NCBI RefSeq assembly: GCF_000379105.1
Contig: NZ_KB900609.1
Span: forward strand, 7,399,785 to 7,463,784
DNA length: 64,000 nt
Reading direction: 5' to 3'
DNA from: Methylobacterium sp. WSM2598
GTDB lineage: Bacteria > Pseudomonadota > Alphaproteobacteria > Rhizobiales > Beijerinckiaceae
Of the stretch, positions 25,594 through 35,331 are shown piece after piece. The position numbers and the translations under genes are program-made. Below the pieces are notes generated by a model. That model did no database searches and was not told the origin of the DNA. It worked only from the letters and a program-made list of their open reading frames with translations. Every line of letters starts with the position of its first letter. Position 1 is the first letter of the stretch.

Positions 25594-26216
25594 ATGTCTG
25601 ATTGTTTTTGCCTGCCGCGCATCGTGATCGGCTCCGGGGCCGGCCCGGACCAGAGCCTGGAGCATCCGATGGGCAAGGGCGGTCGGGAGCTACACAAGTG
25701 GTTCTTCCCGACCCGAACCTTTCGATCGATGATCGGGCGAGATGGCGGGACCGATGATCGTTTCGCCCGCGCCGCGGCGGAAGGCTTCGGCGCCTTCATC
25801 CTCGGCCGCAACATGTTCGGGCTGGCCGGCGACGATTGGGGCGGGCCCGACTGGAAGGGCTGGTGGGGCGACAATCCCCCGTACTACGCGCCGACCTTCA
25901 TGCTCACCCACCACACCCGGGCGCCCATCGTGATGGAGGGCAGGACGATCTTCCATTTCGTCACCGGGGGGATTGAGGCAGCGCTCGCCCAGGCCAAGGC
26001 CGCCGGCGATCTGGACGTCAAGATCGGTGGCGGTGTGTCGACGGTTCGCCAGTATCTGCTCGCGGGCGCGATCGACGAATTGCACTTGGCGGTGCGCCCA
26101 TTGTTCTGGGCCGGGGCGAGCACCTCTTTGCGGACATCGACCTGCCGGGCCTTGGCTATCGGGTGACGGAGACGGTCCCAACAGAGCTTGCGACCCGCAT
26201 CGTGCTCACGCGCTGA
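25594..26216 (+). pseudogene. RibD-C/dihydrofolate reductase-like protein, broken
   Basis: GAGPDQSLEHPMGKGGRELH, WFFPTRTFR, GRNMFG and VKIGGGVSTVRQYLLAGAID are typical of small NADPH reductases with a RibD C-terminal fold. The normal N-terminal strand is missing: the sequence before about 25630 is not family-like. Near 26105 a frameshift moves the last part (FADIDLPGLGYRVTETVP, ending at 26216) into another frame. Adjacent to the IS3-like element. Not functional as it stands. Confidence 0.75.
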
Positions 26217-26407
26217 CTGCCGGAAGAGAACCGGGCGCCGCCTCAACGTCCGGAACCCACCCCCAAATGGAAGTTGGGAACGCCCGCTTTCGGGCAATTC
26301 GGCTCAGCGGCCCAGAAGGACCGGGTCCGACCGATTGCGGTCCGTGCGCTTCGGTGTTCCTGGCTTGGGTAAGCGGACGTTCGATGCGGTTCCGGCGAAG
26401 GCCTCAG
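26217..26407. other. Non-coding stretch
   Basis: Contains the short palindrome CGCCCGCTTTCGGGC near 26281-26295 and no gene I can support. With the following repeat it separates the broken reductase from the IclR gene. Confidence 0.4.
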
Positions 26408-26500
26408 AGTGACCCTGAGCAGTCCTTCGTGGGGTACGCCGGGAATGTCCGGTTGCGGGGGTATTCCGGACATCTGACTGAGTGACAAGGTTCCCTGATA
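26408..26500 (+). repeat. Dispersed repeat family 2, diverged copy 3
   Basis: TGACCCTGAGCAGTCCTTCG, then GCCGGGAATGTCCGGTTGCGG and a TCCGGACATCTGA tail matching the order of the other copies with several substitutions. Confidence 0.5.
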
Positions 26501-26629
26501 CTCGCCGCCACACGGCGCTTTCGCGTCCGGCACTTCAACGTGGGTTCCTCTCACCGCGAATAGGTCGGCATGCCCTGCAGGCTCCCGGGATGAAGGGACA
26601 GGTCGTGGCTGAGCTCTCAGCATCGTCCT

Positions 26630-27334
26630 TCAAAGCTGTGCGCCCAATTCGGACGAGAGGCGCTCAGCCGCCTCCCGCAATCGGGATTCCAGGGCTCTGG
26701 CCTGGTCGGCCGTGAGACGGGATGAGGGACCGGATAACGCGAGCGCTCCGATGAGCCGTCTCTCGGTGCCGAAGATCGGCATCGCCATGGATGCGACATG
26801 CGGGTCAGTGATGCCCGACGTATAGATCGGGAGCGCCACGTCCGTCCGCTTCGCGGACGTGCGGTCGCCGAAGATCGACAACACCTGCGCGATGGCCGAG
26901 TCGTCCATCGGGCGCATGTCGCCCGGCCGAACGTTCATGCGCAGCGGGTGCGGTGAGTCGGCCCGGAACAAGCACAGCCTCTGATTGCCGCGGCGAATAT
27001 AGAACGACGCGGTCTCCAGCGACTCGGCGGCGAGGCGCTCCAGGACGGGGACGACGCGCTCCTCCAGGGCGAAGGATTGCTGATAGACCGAGCCGATGCG
27101 GGCGGCCTCGACGCCGAGGCGGTAGCGCCCGTCGTCCAGGCGCTCGATCAGGTCGAACTTCTCGAGCGAGATGCATAGCCGCATGATCGTGCTCTTCACG
27201 AGGCCCGTGCGGCGGGCGAGTTCCGACAGTTCGAGCGCGTCGTCGCCGCGTCGGAACGCAGTCAGAACCGTCAACACTCTGTCGGCCGAGGCCACACCCT
27301 CAAGCTTGGGCCTCTTCCGAGCCTCTTTCGGCAT
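26630..27334 (-). CDS. IclR family transcriptional regulator
   Basis: 234 residues. An N-terminal winged helix (ELSELARRTGLVKSTIMRLC) is followed by the IclR effector domain (PLRMNVRPGDMRPMDDSAIA). The C-terminal ligand region is somewhat short for the family but complete. Divergent from the MFS gene at 27886 that opens the second catabolic cluster, so it probably senses that cluster's substrate. A 102-bp repeat sits in the divergent region 47 bp upstream of its start. Confidence 0.9.
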   Translation of the reverse strand: MPKEARKRPKLEGVASADRVLTVLTAFRRGDDALELSELARRTGLVKSTIMRLCISLEKFDLIERLDDGRYRLGVEAARIGSVYQQSFALEERVVPVLERLAAESLETASFYIRRGNQRLCLFRADSPHPLRMNVRPGDMRPMDDSAIAQVLSIFGDRTSAKRTDVALPIYTSGITDPHVASMAMPIFGTERRLIGALALSGPSSRLTADQARALESRLREAAERLSSELGAQL

Positions 27335-27381
27335 CCGTTTCGCGCTCGCTCACGCTGGAGTGGATCGGGGAAGAAGCCTCT

Positions 27382-27483
27382 AGAGCGGCACTCGATCACG
27401 TTGCAATCGGGTGCCGCTCTAGATCTTTGATCTTGCCGCATTTTCTGCGACGAACCGGCATCCACTTCGTCGGAAAATGCTCT
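27382..27483 (-). repeat. 102-bp two-hairpin repeat, copy D
   Basis: AGAGCGGCACTCGATC ... GGAAAATGCTCT. Its second hairpin has GCGGC/GCCGC where copy A has GCAGC/GCTGC, a change on both arms that keeps pairing. It lies in the IclR/MFS divergent region. Confidence 0.9.
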
Positions 27484-27885
27484 AGCGCGGTTTCCGGCAT
27501 CGCCAAACGGGGCAGTGGGCCGGGGCTTCCAGGGCACGGGTCGCAGCGGTCGCGGCCGGCCGCGCCTCCCGTCGGGTCGCGGGCCGCGTGCGACACTCCG
27601 CAGCATCCCACTCCTGCGGCCCGCGGTGGGTCCCGGGCCGCGGCACGGTTGCCCACAGCGCTGCGGACGTCTGTAAGCCGCTGAGCTGCCACCACGATCC
27701 CCGCAACGCCGCACGCGTCGCGCCGATCCCGGCAGATGACTTAAGCGCGACTGTCCGAGTTGGCGGCCGAGCCAAGCATTGCCTGCACCAAGGCCCGCGA
27801 ATGCTTTGCAACCGCTTGACCCGCCCGGCCGCGCGCTGTACGCAAAATGAAACGCCGTTGCAAAATCGGCTTGGGAGAAAGCGCC
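27484..27885. other. Upstream region of the MFS-led operon
   Basis: About 400 bp with no supported gene; GC-rich with scattered short open frames. It should contain the promoter and IclR operator for the operon starting at 27886, but I cannot point to a convincing palindrome. Confidence 0.4.
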
Positions 27886-29220
27886 ATGGCACGGATGCAC
27901 CCGGCGGAGCCGGCAGTCCTTCAGGGAGCGGCGGTCGACGAGCCGGCGCTGCACCGCAAGCTGATGCGGCGCATCCTGCCGTTCCTGTTCGTCTGCTACG
28001 TCGTCAGCTACCTGGATCGCGTGAATGTCGGCTTCGCCGCGCTCACGATGAACCAGGACATCGGGCTCAGCGCGACGGCGTTCGGCGTCGGGGCGGGCCT
28101 GTTCTTCTTCGGCTACTTCGCCGCCGAGATCCCCAGCAACCTGATCATGATGCGGGTCGGGGCGCGGCTGTGGATCGCCCGGATCATGATCACCTGGGGC
28201 CTCGTCTCGGCTGCGACCGCGTTCGTGACCGGCCCGGTGCAGTTCGGCATCGCCCGCTTCCTGCTCGGCCTCGGCGAGGCGGGCTTCGTGCCCGGCGTGT
28301 TCCTCTACCTCAGCCTGTGGTTCCCCTCCGCCGTGCGGGCGCGGGCGACCGCCCTGTTCCTGCTCGGCATCCCGGTCGCCAACATCATCGGCTCGCCGAT
28401 CTCGGGCGCGCTCGTCCAGCTCGAAGGCTTTGGCCTCAAGGGCTGGCAGTGGCTCCTCGTCCTCGAAGCCGCGCCCGCGGTGCTCCTCGGCATCGCCTGC
28501 CTGTTCGTCCTCACCGACCGGCCCGAGAAGGCGGCGTGGCTGAGCGCCCCCGAGCGCGACGTCCTGGTGGCCAAGCTCGCCGCCGAGAAGGCCGCGATCG
28601 AGAAGAAGCACAACCTCACCCTGGCCCAGGCGCTGCGGGACTGGCGGGTGCTGACCCTCGCGGCCATCAATTTCTGCGCCATCGTCGGCTCCCTCGGCAT
28701 CGGCCTGTGGCTGCCGCAGATCATCAAGCAGCTCGGCCTCGCCACGTCCCTCGTCGGGGTGGTGACGGCCATCCCCTACGTCTGCGGCGCGGTCGCCATG
28801 GTGGTGTGGGGCCGCCTCTCCGACCGGGGCGGCGACCGCACGATCTACCCCGCCATCTCGCTCTTCGTCGGCGCGGCGGCCCTCATGGCGAGCGCCTTCA
28901 CCCCGACGCCGCTCCTCACCATCGCGGCCCTCTGCGTCGCCGTCATGGGGATCAACTCCTTCGTGGCGACCTTCTGGGCCGTGCCGTCCGGCTTCCTCAC
29001 CGGCCGGGCGGCGGCGGGCGGAATCGCCATGATCGTCTCGATCGGCAACCTCGGGGGCTTTGCGGGGCCGTACATGATCGGCTTCGTGCGCGACCTCTCG
29101 GGCGGGTTCACGGCGCCGCTCGTCGCGGTGGGATGCTGCCTCCTCCTCGGCGCGGTGCTGATGCTCGGCTTCGGCCGCCGGGTCCGGCGGCACGACGCCC
29201 TGGCCGCGCTCCCGGCCTGA
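27886..29220 (+). CDS. MFS transporter, anion:cation symporter type (first of two)
   Basis: 444 residues from the ATG at 27886 (GGGAGAAAG upstream). Twelve hydrophobic helices; the ACS-family signature YLDRVNVGFAALTMNQDIGL lies in and after helix 1. ACS carriers import organic anions such as tartrate, phthalate, glucarate or 4-hydroxyphenylacetate with protons. First gene of the second catabolic cluster, 7 bp before the FAD/Fe-S dehydrogenase gene. It resembles the other MFS carrier of the same cluster (33978-35297), which suggests duplicated or dual-substrate uptake. Confidence 0.92.
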   Translation: MARMHPAEPAVLQGAAVDEPALHRKLMRRILPFLFVCYVVSYLDRVNVGFAALTMNQDIGLSATAFGVGAGLFFFGYFAAEIPSNLIMMRVGARLWIARIMITWGLVSAATAFVTGPVQFGIARFLLGLGEAGFVPGVFLYLSLWFPSAVRARATALFLLGIPVANIIGSPISGALVQLEGFGLKGWQWLLVLEAAPAVLLGIACLFVLTDRPEKAAWLSAPERDVLVAKLAAEKAAIEKKHNLTLAQALRDWRVLTLAAINFCAIVGSLGIGLWLPQIIKQLGLATSLVGVVTAIPYVCGAVAMVVWGRLSDRGGDRTIYPAISLFVGAAALMASAFTPTPLLTIAALCVAVMGINSFVATFWAVPSGFLTGRAAAGGIAMIVSIGNLGGFAGPYMIGFVRDLSGGFTAPLVAVGCCLLLGAVLMLGFGRRVRRHDALAALPA

Positions 29221-29227
29221 GCCCGCC

Positions 29228-32200
29228 ATGATCCCGCGCCTCCCGCCCGATCCCGTCGCGCTGCCGCTCTACCCGGCCTTCTGCGCCGAGTTGCGCGCGC
29301 GGGGCTTCTCGGGCGACCTGTCGCTCGGTGCCGCCGACCGCACGGTGCTCGCGACCGACAACTCGATCTACCAGCTGACGCCGCAGGCCATCGCCTTCCC
29401 GAGCGGCCTCGACGACCTCGTGCGCATCGCGACGCTGCTGGCCGAGGAGCGCTTCTCCGGGATCCGGATCGCGCCGCGCGGCGGCGGCACCGGCACGAAC
29501 GGGCAATCCCTCACCGACGGGCTCGTGGTCGACCTGTCGCGGCACATGAACCGCATCCTGGCGATCGATCCCGCGCAACGCACCGCGCGGGTCGAGGCGG
29601 GCGTCGTCAAGGACCAGCTCAACGCGGCGCTGAAGGCCCACGGGCTGTTCTTCGCGCCCGAACTCTCGACCTCGAACCGCGCCACGATCGGCGGGATGAT
29701 CTCGACGGACGCCTGCGGCCAGGGCTCCTGCCTCTACGGCAAGACCCGCGACCACGTGCTCGAACTGACGAGCGTGCTCTCCGATGGCACCGTCTGGCAC
29801 TCGCAGCCCCTCGACGACGACGAACTCATGGCCGTGCAGGCGCGGCCCGACCGGGCGGGCCACATCCACCGCGAGGTGGACCGGCTCCAGCGCGAGAACG
29901 CGGCGCTCATCGCCGAGCGGTTTCCGCCGCTCAACCGCTGCCTCACCGGCTACGACCTCGCCCATATCCGGCGACCGGACGGGCGCTTCGACCTCAATGC
30001 CCTCCTGTGCGGCGCGGAGGGCACCCTCGGTTTCCTGGCCGAGGCGACGCTCAACGTCCTGCCGCTGCCGAGCCATGCGGCCCTGGTCAATGTCCGCTAC
30101 GCCAGCTTCGACGCGGCCTTGCGCGATGCGCAGGCCCTCGTCCCGTTCGGGGCCGCCTCGATCGAGACGGTCGACTCCACGGTACTCGCGCTCGCGCAAG
30201 GGGATCCGGTCTGGGAGAGCGTCGCCGCCTTCTTCCCCGAGGACGACGGCGAGCGGGCGCGGGGCGTCAACCTCATCGAGTTCGTCGGCGACGGCGAGGA
30301 TGCGGTCGAGGCGGCGGTCGGCCGCCTGACGGTGGCGCTGGATGCGGGCGGTGCGGCCGGGGGACGGCGCGGCTACACGGTGGCGCGCGGGGAGACGCAC
30401 GTCTCGCGCATCTGGAACATGCGCAAGAAGGCGGTCGGGCTCCTCGGCAACATGAAGGGGGATCGGCGGCCGATCGCCTTCGTGGAGGACACCGCGGTCC
30501 CGCCGGAGAACCTCGCCGACTACATCGCGGAGTTCCGGACGGCGCTCGACCGGCGCGGCCTCGATTACGGCATGTTCGGCCACGTCGATGCCGGGGTGCT
30601 GCACGTGCGGCCCGCCATCGACATGCAGGCACCCGGCGCCGAGGCCCTGATCCGCGAGGTCACCGAGGAGGTCGTCGCGCTGACGCAAGCCTATGGCGGG
30701 CTGTTGTGGGGCGAGCACGGCAAGGGCGTGCGCTCCGAGTTCTCGCCGCGGTTCTTCGGCCCGCTCTACCCGGTGCTGCAGGCCGTCAAGGCCGCCTTCG
30801 ATCCGCGCAATCAGTTCAACCCCGGCAAGATCGCAGTGCCCGCGGGCGAGGCGCTGCTCACGGTCGACGGCGTGCCGACCAAGGGCGGGCACGACCGCGC
30901 GATATCGCCGGAGGTGCGGGCGGCCTACGACGGGGCGCTCCACTGCAACGGCAACGGCGCCTGCTTCACCTGGGACCCGGACCAGGCGATGTGCCCGTCC
31001 TGGAAGGGCACGCGCGAGCGGCGCCACTCGCCGAAGGGCCGCGCTCAGCTCATGCGAGAATGGCTGCGCCGGCTCGCGGCCGCGGGCAGCGACCCGCTCG
31101 CCGAGGCGGCCGCCTTGCGGGCGCGGCCGGCCTGGCGCGCCTTCCCGGCCCGGCTCGCGGCGACGCTACGCCGAGGCGACGATGTCTCCCACGCGGTGCA
31201 CGAGGCGATGGCGGGCTGCCTCGCCTGCAAGTCCTGCACCGGCCTCTGCCCGATCAAGGTCGACGTCCCGAGCTTCCGGGCGAGGTTCCTCGAACTCTAT
31301 CACGGCCGCTACCTGCGGCCCCTGCGCCACCACGCGGTCGCCTCCCTGGAGGCGATCGTGCCCTGGCTCGCGAAGGCGCCGCGGCTCGCCAACCTGGCGA
31401 CCAAGCTTGCCGGCGCGATCGGCCTCGTCCACGCGCCGAAGCTCTCCGGGCTCGATCTGAAGCGGGAGATCGCGCGGCGCGGCGTGGCGCTCGCGGATGC
31501 GGACGTCCTGGCGGCGCTGCCGGCGCCCGAGCGCCTCACCAGCGTCGTCGTCGTGCAGGACGCGTTCACGAGCTACTACGACACGCCGGTCCTGCTCGCC
31601 CTCCTCGACCTCCTGATCGGCCTCGGCCTCCGGCCCTGGCTCGCGCCCTACCGCCCGAACGGCAAGCCGCTGCACGTCCACGGTTTCCTCGGCCGCTTCG
31701 AGCGCCTCGCGGAGAGAAACGCGGCCGATCTCGGCCGCTTGGCCTCGACCGGCGTCGCCCTCGTCGGCCTCGATCCGTCGATGACGCTGACCTACCGGTC
31801 GGACTACGCCCAGGCCCTGCCCGGTCGCGACCTGCCGCGTGTCCACCTCGTGCAGGAATGGCTCGCCGCCCGGCTCGACCGCGCCTCGCGGGCACCCGAG
31901 GCCGAGACCTACTGGCTCCTGCCGCACTGCACCGAGCGGGCGACGGCGCAACCCGCCGTGGCGGCGTGGTCGCGCGTCTTCGCAGCCTTCGGGCTGACCC
32001 TCGAGGTGCTGCCCTCCGGCTGCTGCGGCATGGCCGGGACCTATGGCCACGAGGCCGAGCACCGCGCGCTATCCGAGCGCATCTACGCCCTCAGCTGGGC
32101 GGCTCCCGTCGCCGAGAAGGGCCGGTCGGGCCGCCTCGTCGCCGACGGCTATTCCTGCCGGAGCCAAGCCAAGCTCATCGATGGCGTGCGTCTGCCGCAC

Positions 32201-32290
32201 CCCGTCGAGATCCTGCGAGACCACGTCGCCAAGGCCTCCGTCCTGCGCGGCACCGCCCCCATCGCACACGCGACAAGGAGTTCCTCATGA
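29228..32290 (+). CDS. FAD-binding and Fe-S oxidoreductase, YdiJ-like (D-2-hydroxyacid dehydrogenase type)
   Basis: 1020 residues, the same architecture and size as E. coli YdiJ. FAD_binding_4 domain at about residues 40-280 (IAPRGGGTGTNGQSL, STSNRATIGGMISTDACGQG), FAD oxidase C-terminal domain to about 545, then a 4Fe-4S segment (CLACKSCTGLCPIKVD) near 660 and a C-terminal CCG-type domain (LPSGCCGMAGTYGHE). YdiJ oxidises D-2-hydroxyglutarate and passes electrons to a membrane acceptor; here the substrate is probably another D-2-hydroxy acid made in this pathway. The stop overlaps the next gene by 4 bp (ATGA). Confidence 0.9.
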   Translation: MIPRLPPDPVALPLYPAFCAELRARGFSGDLSLGAADRTVLATDNSIYQLTPQAIAFPSGLDDLVRIATLLAEERFSGIRIAPRGGGTGTNGQSLTDGLVVDLSRHMNRILAIDPAQRTARVEAGVVKDQLNAALKAHGLFFAPELSTSNRATIGGMISTDACGQGSCLYGKTRDHVLELTSVLSDGTVWHSQPLDDDELMAVQARPDRAGHIHREVDRLQRENAALIAERFPPLNRCLTGYDLAHIRRPDGRFDLNALLCGAEGTLGFLAEATLNVLPLPSHAALVNVRYASFDAALRDAQALVPFGAASIETVDSTVLALAQGDPVWESVAAFFPEDDGERARGVNLIEFVGDGEDAVEAAVGRLTVALDAGGAAGGRRGYTVARGETHVSRIWNMRKKAVGLLGNMKGDRRPIAFVEDTAVPPENLADYIAEFRTALDRRGLDYGMFGHVDAGVLHVRPAIDMQAPGAEALIREVTEEVVALTQAYGGLLWGEHGKGVRSEFSPRFFGPLYPVLQAVKAAFDPRNQFNPGKIAVPAGEALLTVDGVPTKGGHDRAISPEVRAAYDGALHCNGNGACFTWDPDQAMCPSWKGTRERRHSPKGRAQLMREWLRRLAAAGSDPLAEAAALRARPAWRAFPARLAATLRRGDDVSHAVHEAMAGCLACKSCTGLCPIKVDVPSFRARFLELYHGRYLRPLRHHAVASLEAIVPWLAKAPRLANLATKLAGAIGLVHAPKLSGLDLKREIARRGVALADADVLAALPAPERLTSVVVVQDAFTSYYDTPVLLALLDLLIGLGLRPWLAPYRPNGKPLHVHGFLGRFERLAERNAADLGRLASTGVALVGLDPSMTLTYRSDYAQALPGRDLPRVHLVQEWLAARLDRASRAPEAETYWLLPHCTERATAQPAVAAWSRVFAAFGLTLEVLPSGCCGMAGTYGHEAEHRALSERIYALSWAAPVAEKGRSGRLVADGYSCRSQAKLIDGVRLPHPVEILRDHVAKASVLRGTAPIAHATRSSS

Positions 32291-33201
32291 CGGACCGCAC
32301 GCAAGTCAGGCTCGGCCTCGTCGGCTACGGCGAGATCGGCAGCACGCTCGGGGCGGGCCTGCGCGGCGCCGGCCTCGAACAGATCGCCTGCTACGACAAG
32401 TACGCCTTCGACGGTCCCTATGCCGACCTGATCCAGGGCCGGGCGCGCGAGGCCGGCGTCACCCTGGTGCGCTCGAACGCGGAGCTTGCCGAAGCGAGCG
32501 ACCTGATCGTCAGCGTGACGCCGGGCGCGGCCTCGCTCGAGAGCGCGGACGCCTTCGCGCCCGTCCTGACGGGCCGCCATACCTTCCTCGACTTCGCCTC
32601 CGCCACGCCGAAGATCAAGCAAGGCGTCGCCGAGCGGCTGGGGCCGAGCGGCGCGCTCCTCGGCGACGGCGCGATCGAGGGCACGCCGCTCCACGGCTAT
32701 TCCATGCGGATGCTGTCGAGCGGCCCGGCCGGCGAGCGCGTGCGCGACCTCCTCGTGCCCTGGGGCATGCAGATCGCGTTCACCGGGCCGGTGCTCGGGA
32801 CGGCCTCGGGCATCAAGATCATCCGCTCCGTCCTCATCAAGGGCATCGAGGCCCTGACGGACGAGATGCTGCTCGCCGCCCGCCAGTACGGGATCGACGA
32901 GGTCGTGCTCGCCTCCGCCTGCAAGACCCTGGCGCGGCCCTGGATGGACACCGTGCAGAGCCTGACGCCCTCGGGCGTCATCCACGCCAAGCGCCGCGCC
33001 GAGGAACTGGAGATGTCGGCCGACGCCGTCGCGGATGCGGGCGTCGAGCCGATCATGGCCCGCGCGGTCGCCCAGCGCCTGCGCTGGAAGGAGAGCCTCG
33101 GCCTCAAGGACCACTTCAACGGCGTCGTGCCGGCGACCTACCAGGAGGCCCTCGACGCCATGGCGCTCAGGGCCGGCCTCACGCGGCCCGACCCGGCCTG
33201 A
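32287..33201 (+). CDS. 6-phosphogluconate dehydrogenase-like NAD(P) oxidoreductase (DUF1932)
   Basis: 304 residues. N-terminal Rossmann domain with LGLVGYGEIGSTLGAGL, a middle part like beta-hydroxyacid dehydrogenases (DFASATPKIKQG), and a helical C-terminal DUF1932-like domain (KIIRSVLIKGIEALTDEML). The catalytic Lys position of the family is probably the one in GIKIIRSV. Reversible oxidation of a hydroxy acid is expected. Translationally coupled to the preceding FAD/Fe-S gene; the aldolase gene follows 42 bp later. Confidence 0.88.
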   Translation: MTDRTQVRLGLVGYGEIGSTLGAGLRGAGLEQIACYDKYAFDGPYADLIQGRAREAGVTLVRSNAELAEASDLIVSVTPGAASLESADAFAPVLTGRHTFLDFASATPKIKQGVAERLGPSGALLGDGAIEGTPLHGYSMRMLSSGPAGERVRDLLVPWGMQIAFTGPVLGTASGIKIIRSVLIKGIEALTDEMLLAARQYGIDEVVLASACKTLARPWMDTVQSLTPSGVIHAKRRAEELEMSADAVADAGVEPIMARAVAQRLRWKESLGLKDHFNGVVPATYQEALDAMALRAGLTRPDPA

Positions 33202-33243
33202 TCCTCCCGTCTCCCACTTCTTCCGTCATCGAGGACGCAAGCC

Positions 33244-33918
33244 ATGTCCATCGGGTTCAAGATCCATTCCCGCCCCCGCGCGGTCGACGCGGCCACGGTC
33301 GAGAAGTTCAAGGCCATCGCCGTCGCCAACATCAGCGACTCCATGAACCGCATGGTGCATGGCGGGCCGCGCCTGCGGCCGCTCCACGCCGCAGGCGTCC
33401 TCGCCGGTGCCGCGCTCACGGTCAGGACGCGGCCTGGCGACAACCTGATGGTGCACGCGGCCCTGAACCGCGCCGCCCCGGGCGACGTGCTCGTCATCGA
33501 TGCGGGGGGCGACCTGACGAACGCGCTCATGGGCGAACTGATGCTCTCCCATGCCCAAGAGATCGGGGTCGCGGGCGTGATCCTCAACGGCGCCGTGCGC
33601 GATTCCGGCTGGATCCGCGCGAACGCCCTGCCGGTCTTCGCCGCCGGCATCACCCATCGCGGCCCCTACAAGAACGGCCCTGGCGAGGTGAATTGCACCA
33701 TCGCCCTCGACGGCATGGTGATCGAGCCCGGCGACCTGATCGTCGGCGACGACGACGGCGTCGTCTGCGTGCCCTTCGACCGCACGGAAGAGGTCTTCGC
33801 CGCGGCCGACGCCAAGCAGCGGGGCGAGGCCAAGACCATGGCGGCGATCAGGGCCGGCACCGTGGACCGCTCCTGGGTCGAGCGCGCCCTGCGGGACGCC
33901 GGCTGCGAAGGCCTCTGA
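33244..33918 (+). CDS. RraA-like / 4-carboxy-4-hydroxy-2-oxoadipate aldolase family protein
   Basis: 224 residues. Family landmarks are ANISDSMNRM near the start, the phosphate/pyruvate-binding loop and GVILNGAVRDSGWI, where the Arg-Asp pair corresponds to the active site and metal position of HMG/CHA aldolases. These class II enzymes split 4-hydroxy-2-oxo diacids into pyruvate or oxaloacetate plus a carbonyl compound. In this cluster an aldolase role fits better than the RNase E-inhibitor role of RraA. The C-terminus is extended by about 40 residues. Inference supported by context. Confidence 0.87.
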   Translation: MSIGFKIHSRPRAVDAATVEKFKAIAVANISDSMNRMVHGGPRLRPLHAAGVLAGAALTVRTRPGDNLMVHAALNRAAPGDVLVIDAGGDLTNALMGELMLSHAQEIGVAGVILNGAVRDSGWIRANALPVFAAGITHRGPYKNGPGEVNCTIALDGMVIEPGDLIVGDDDGVVCVPFDRTEEVFAAADAKQRGEAKTMAAIRAGTVDRSWVERALRDAGCEGL

Positions 33919-33977
33919 CCCGCCCGAAGGCCGCGAGACGGCGGCCCGCATCGAAGACCACCCTGGGAGGACAGGAC

Positions 33978-35297
33978 GTGAGCGCCACAGAACACCCGTC
34001 GCAGTCCATCGAACGCACGACCATGCGCCGGGTGATCCTGCGCCTCGTGCCGTTCCTGATGCTCTGCTACTTCTTCGCCCTGCTCGACAGGGTGAATGTC
34101 GGCTTCGCGGCGCTGCAGATGAACAAGGACCTGGGGCTGACGCCCTCGATGTTCGGGTTCGCCGCGAGCCTGTTCTTCGTCTCCTACTTCCTGGTCGAGG
34201 TGCCGAGCAACCTCGCGCTGCAGCGCGTCGGCGCGCGGCGCTGGATCGCCCGGATCATGATCACCTGGGGCCTCGTCACGATGGGCATGGCCCTCGTCAC
34301 CGGCCCGACCTCCCTCTACGCGATGCGGTTCGTGCTCGGCGCGGCCGAGGCGGGCTTCTTCCCGGGCGCGATCCTGTACCTGACCACCTGGCTGCCGAAC
34401 GAGTACCGGGCGCGGATCCTCGCCACCTTCACGGTCTCGATCCCGCTTGCGACCTTCCTGGGCTCGCCGCTCTCGGTCTCGCTCCTCGAACTCGACGGCG
34501 CGCTGGGGCTCAAGGGCTGGCAGTGGCTGTTCGTGCTGGAGGGGCTGCCGACCGTAATCCTCGGGATCGCCTGCCTGTTCGTGCTCGTCGACAAGCCCCG
34601 GGAGGCCGGCTGGCTGAGCGAGACGCAGCGCGACTGGCTCGTCGGGCGCCTCGCCGAGGAGGCCGCGCGCAAGAAGCCCGTGGGGCACCTCTCCCTCTGG
34701 CAGCTCGCCCGCAACAAGTACTTCGTGACCATGGCGCTCGTCTGCGCCGGGGCGTCGGCCACCGGCAGCGTCCTGTCGGTGTGGCAGCCGCAGATCATCA
34801 AGTCCTTCGGGCTGACCAACCTGCAGACCGGCTTCGTCAACTCGATCCCCTACGGCATCGCCACGGTGCTGATGATCCTGTGGGGCCGCCGCTCGGACCG
34901 CAGCGGCGAGCGCACGTGGCACACGGCGATCCCGCTCCTGCTCGCGGCCTTCGGCCTGACCTACCTCAACCTGTCGGGCGGCATCGCCACGACGATCCTG
35001 GCAGTGTCCTGCGCGCTCGTCGGCGCCTACGCCTTCAAGGGGCCGTTCTGGGCGCTGTCGGCCGGCTGGCTCTCGGCCGGGACGCTCGCGGCGGGCCTCG
35101 CCGGCATCAACGCGATCGCGAACCTCATCGGCGGCGGCCTGATGGTCAACGTCGTCGGCCTCGTGAAGGACGCGACGGGGAGCTTCACCCTCGGCATGCT
35201 CCCGGTCGCGGCGCTCGATGCGGCGGCCGCCCTCAGCGTCGTGATGATCAGCCGCGCGCATGCCCGCGACGCGCGCACGGCCGCCGCCGCGGCCTGA
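33978..35297 (+). CDS. MFS transporter, anion:cation symporter type (second of two)
   Basis: 439 residues from the GTG at 33978, preceded by GGGAGGACA. ACS-family signature LLDRVNVGFAALQMNKDLGL; twelve helices. Close relative of the carrier at 27886-29220 (same LDRVNVGFAAL and WIARIMITWGLV blocks). The frame stays open far upstream, but that is a shadow of the aldolase and dehydrogenase genes. Second uptake system of the cluster, possibly for a different lactone hydrolysis product. Confidence 0.9.
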   Translation: MSATEHPSQSIERTTMRRVILRLVPFLMLCYFFALLDRVNVGFAALQMNKDLGLTPSMFGFAASLFFVSYFLVEVPSNLALQRVGARRWIARIMITWGLVTMGMALVTGPTSLYAMRFVLGAAEAGFFPGAILYLTTWLPNEYRARILATFTVSIPLATFLGSPLSVSLLELDGALGLKGWQWLFVLEGLPTVILGIACLFVLVDKPREAGWLSETQRDWLVGRLAEEAARKKPVGHLSLWQLARNKYFVTMALVCAGASATGSVLSVWQPQIIKSFGLTNLQTGFVNSIPYGIATVLMILWGRRSDRSGERTWHTAIPLLLAAFGLTYLNLSGGIATTILAVSCALVGAYAFKGPFWALSAGWLSAGTLAAGLAGINAIANLIGGGLMVNVVGLVKDATGSFTLGMLPVAALDAAAALSVVMISRAHARDARTAAAAA

Positions 35298-35331
35298 CGG
35301 CTCCGTTTCGCCCCCCTGTCGAGGATCCTCT

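Noticed and set aside
32043..35297. A single open frame spanning the dehydrogenase, aldolase and second MFS gene
   Set aside because: Only the part from 33978 encodes a recognisable protein (the MFS carrier); upstream it is a shadow of genes in other frames. Not a fusion.
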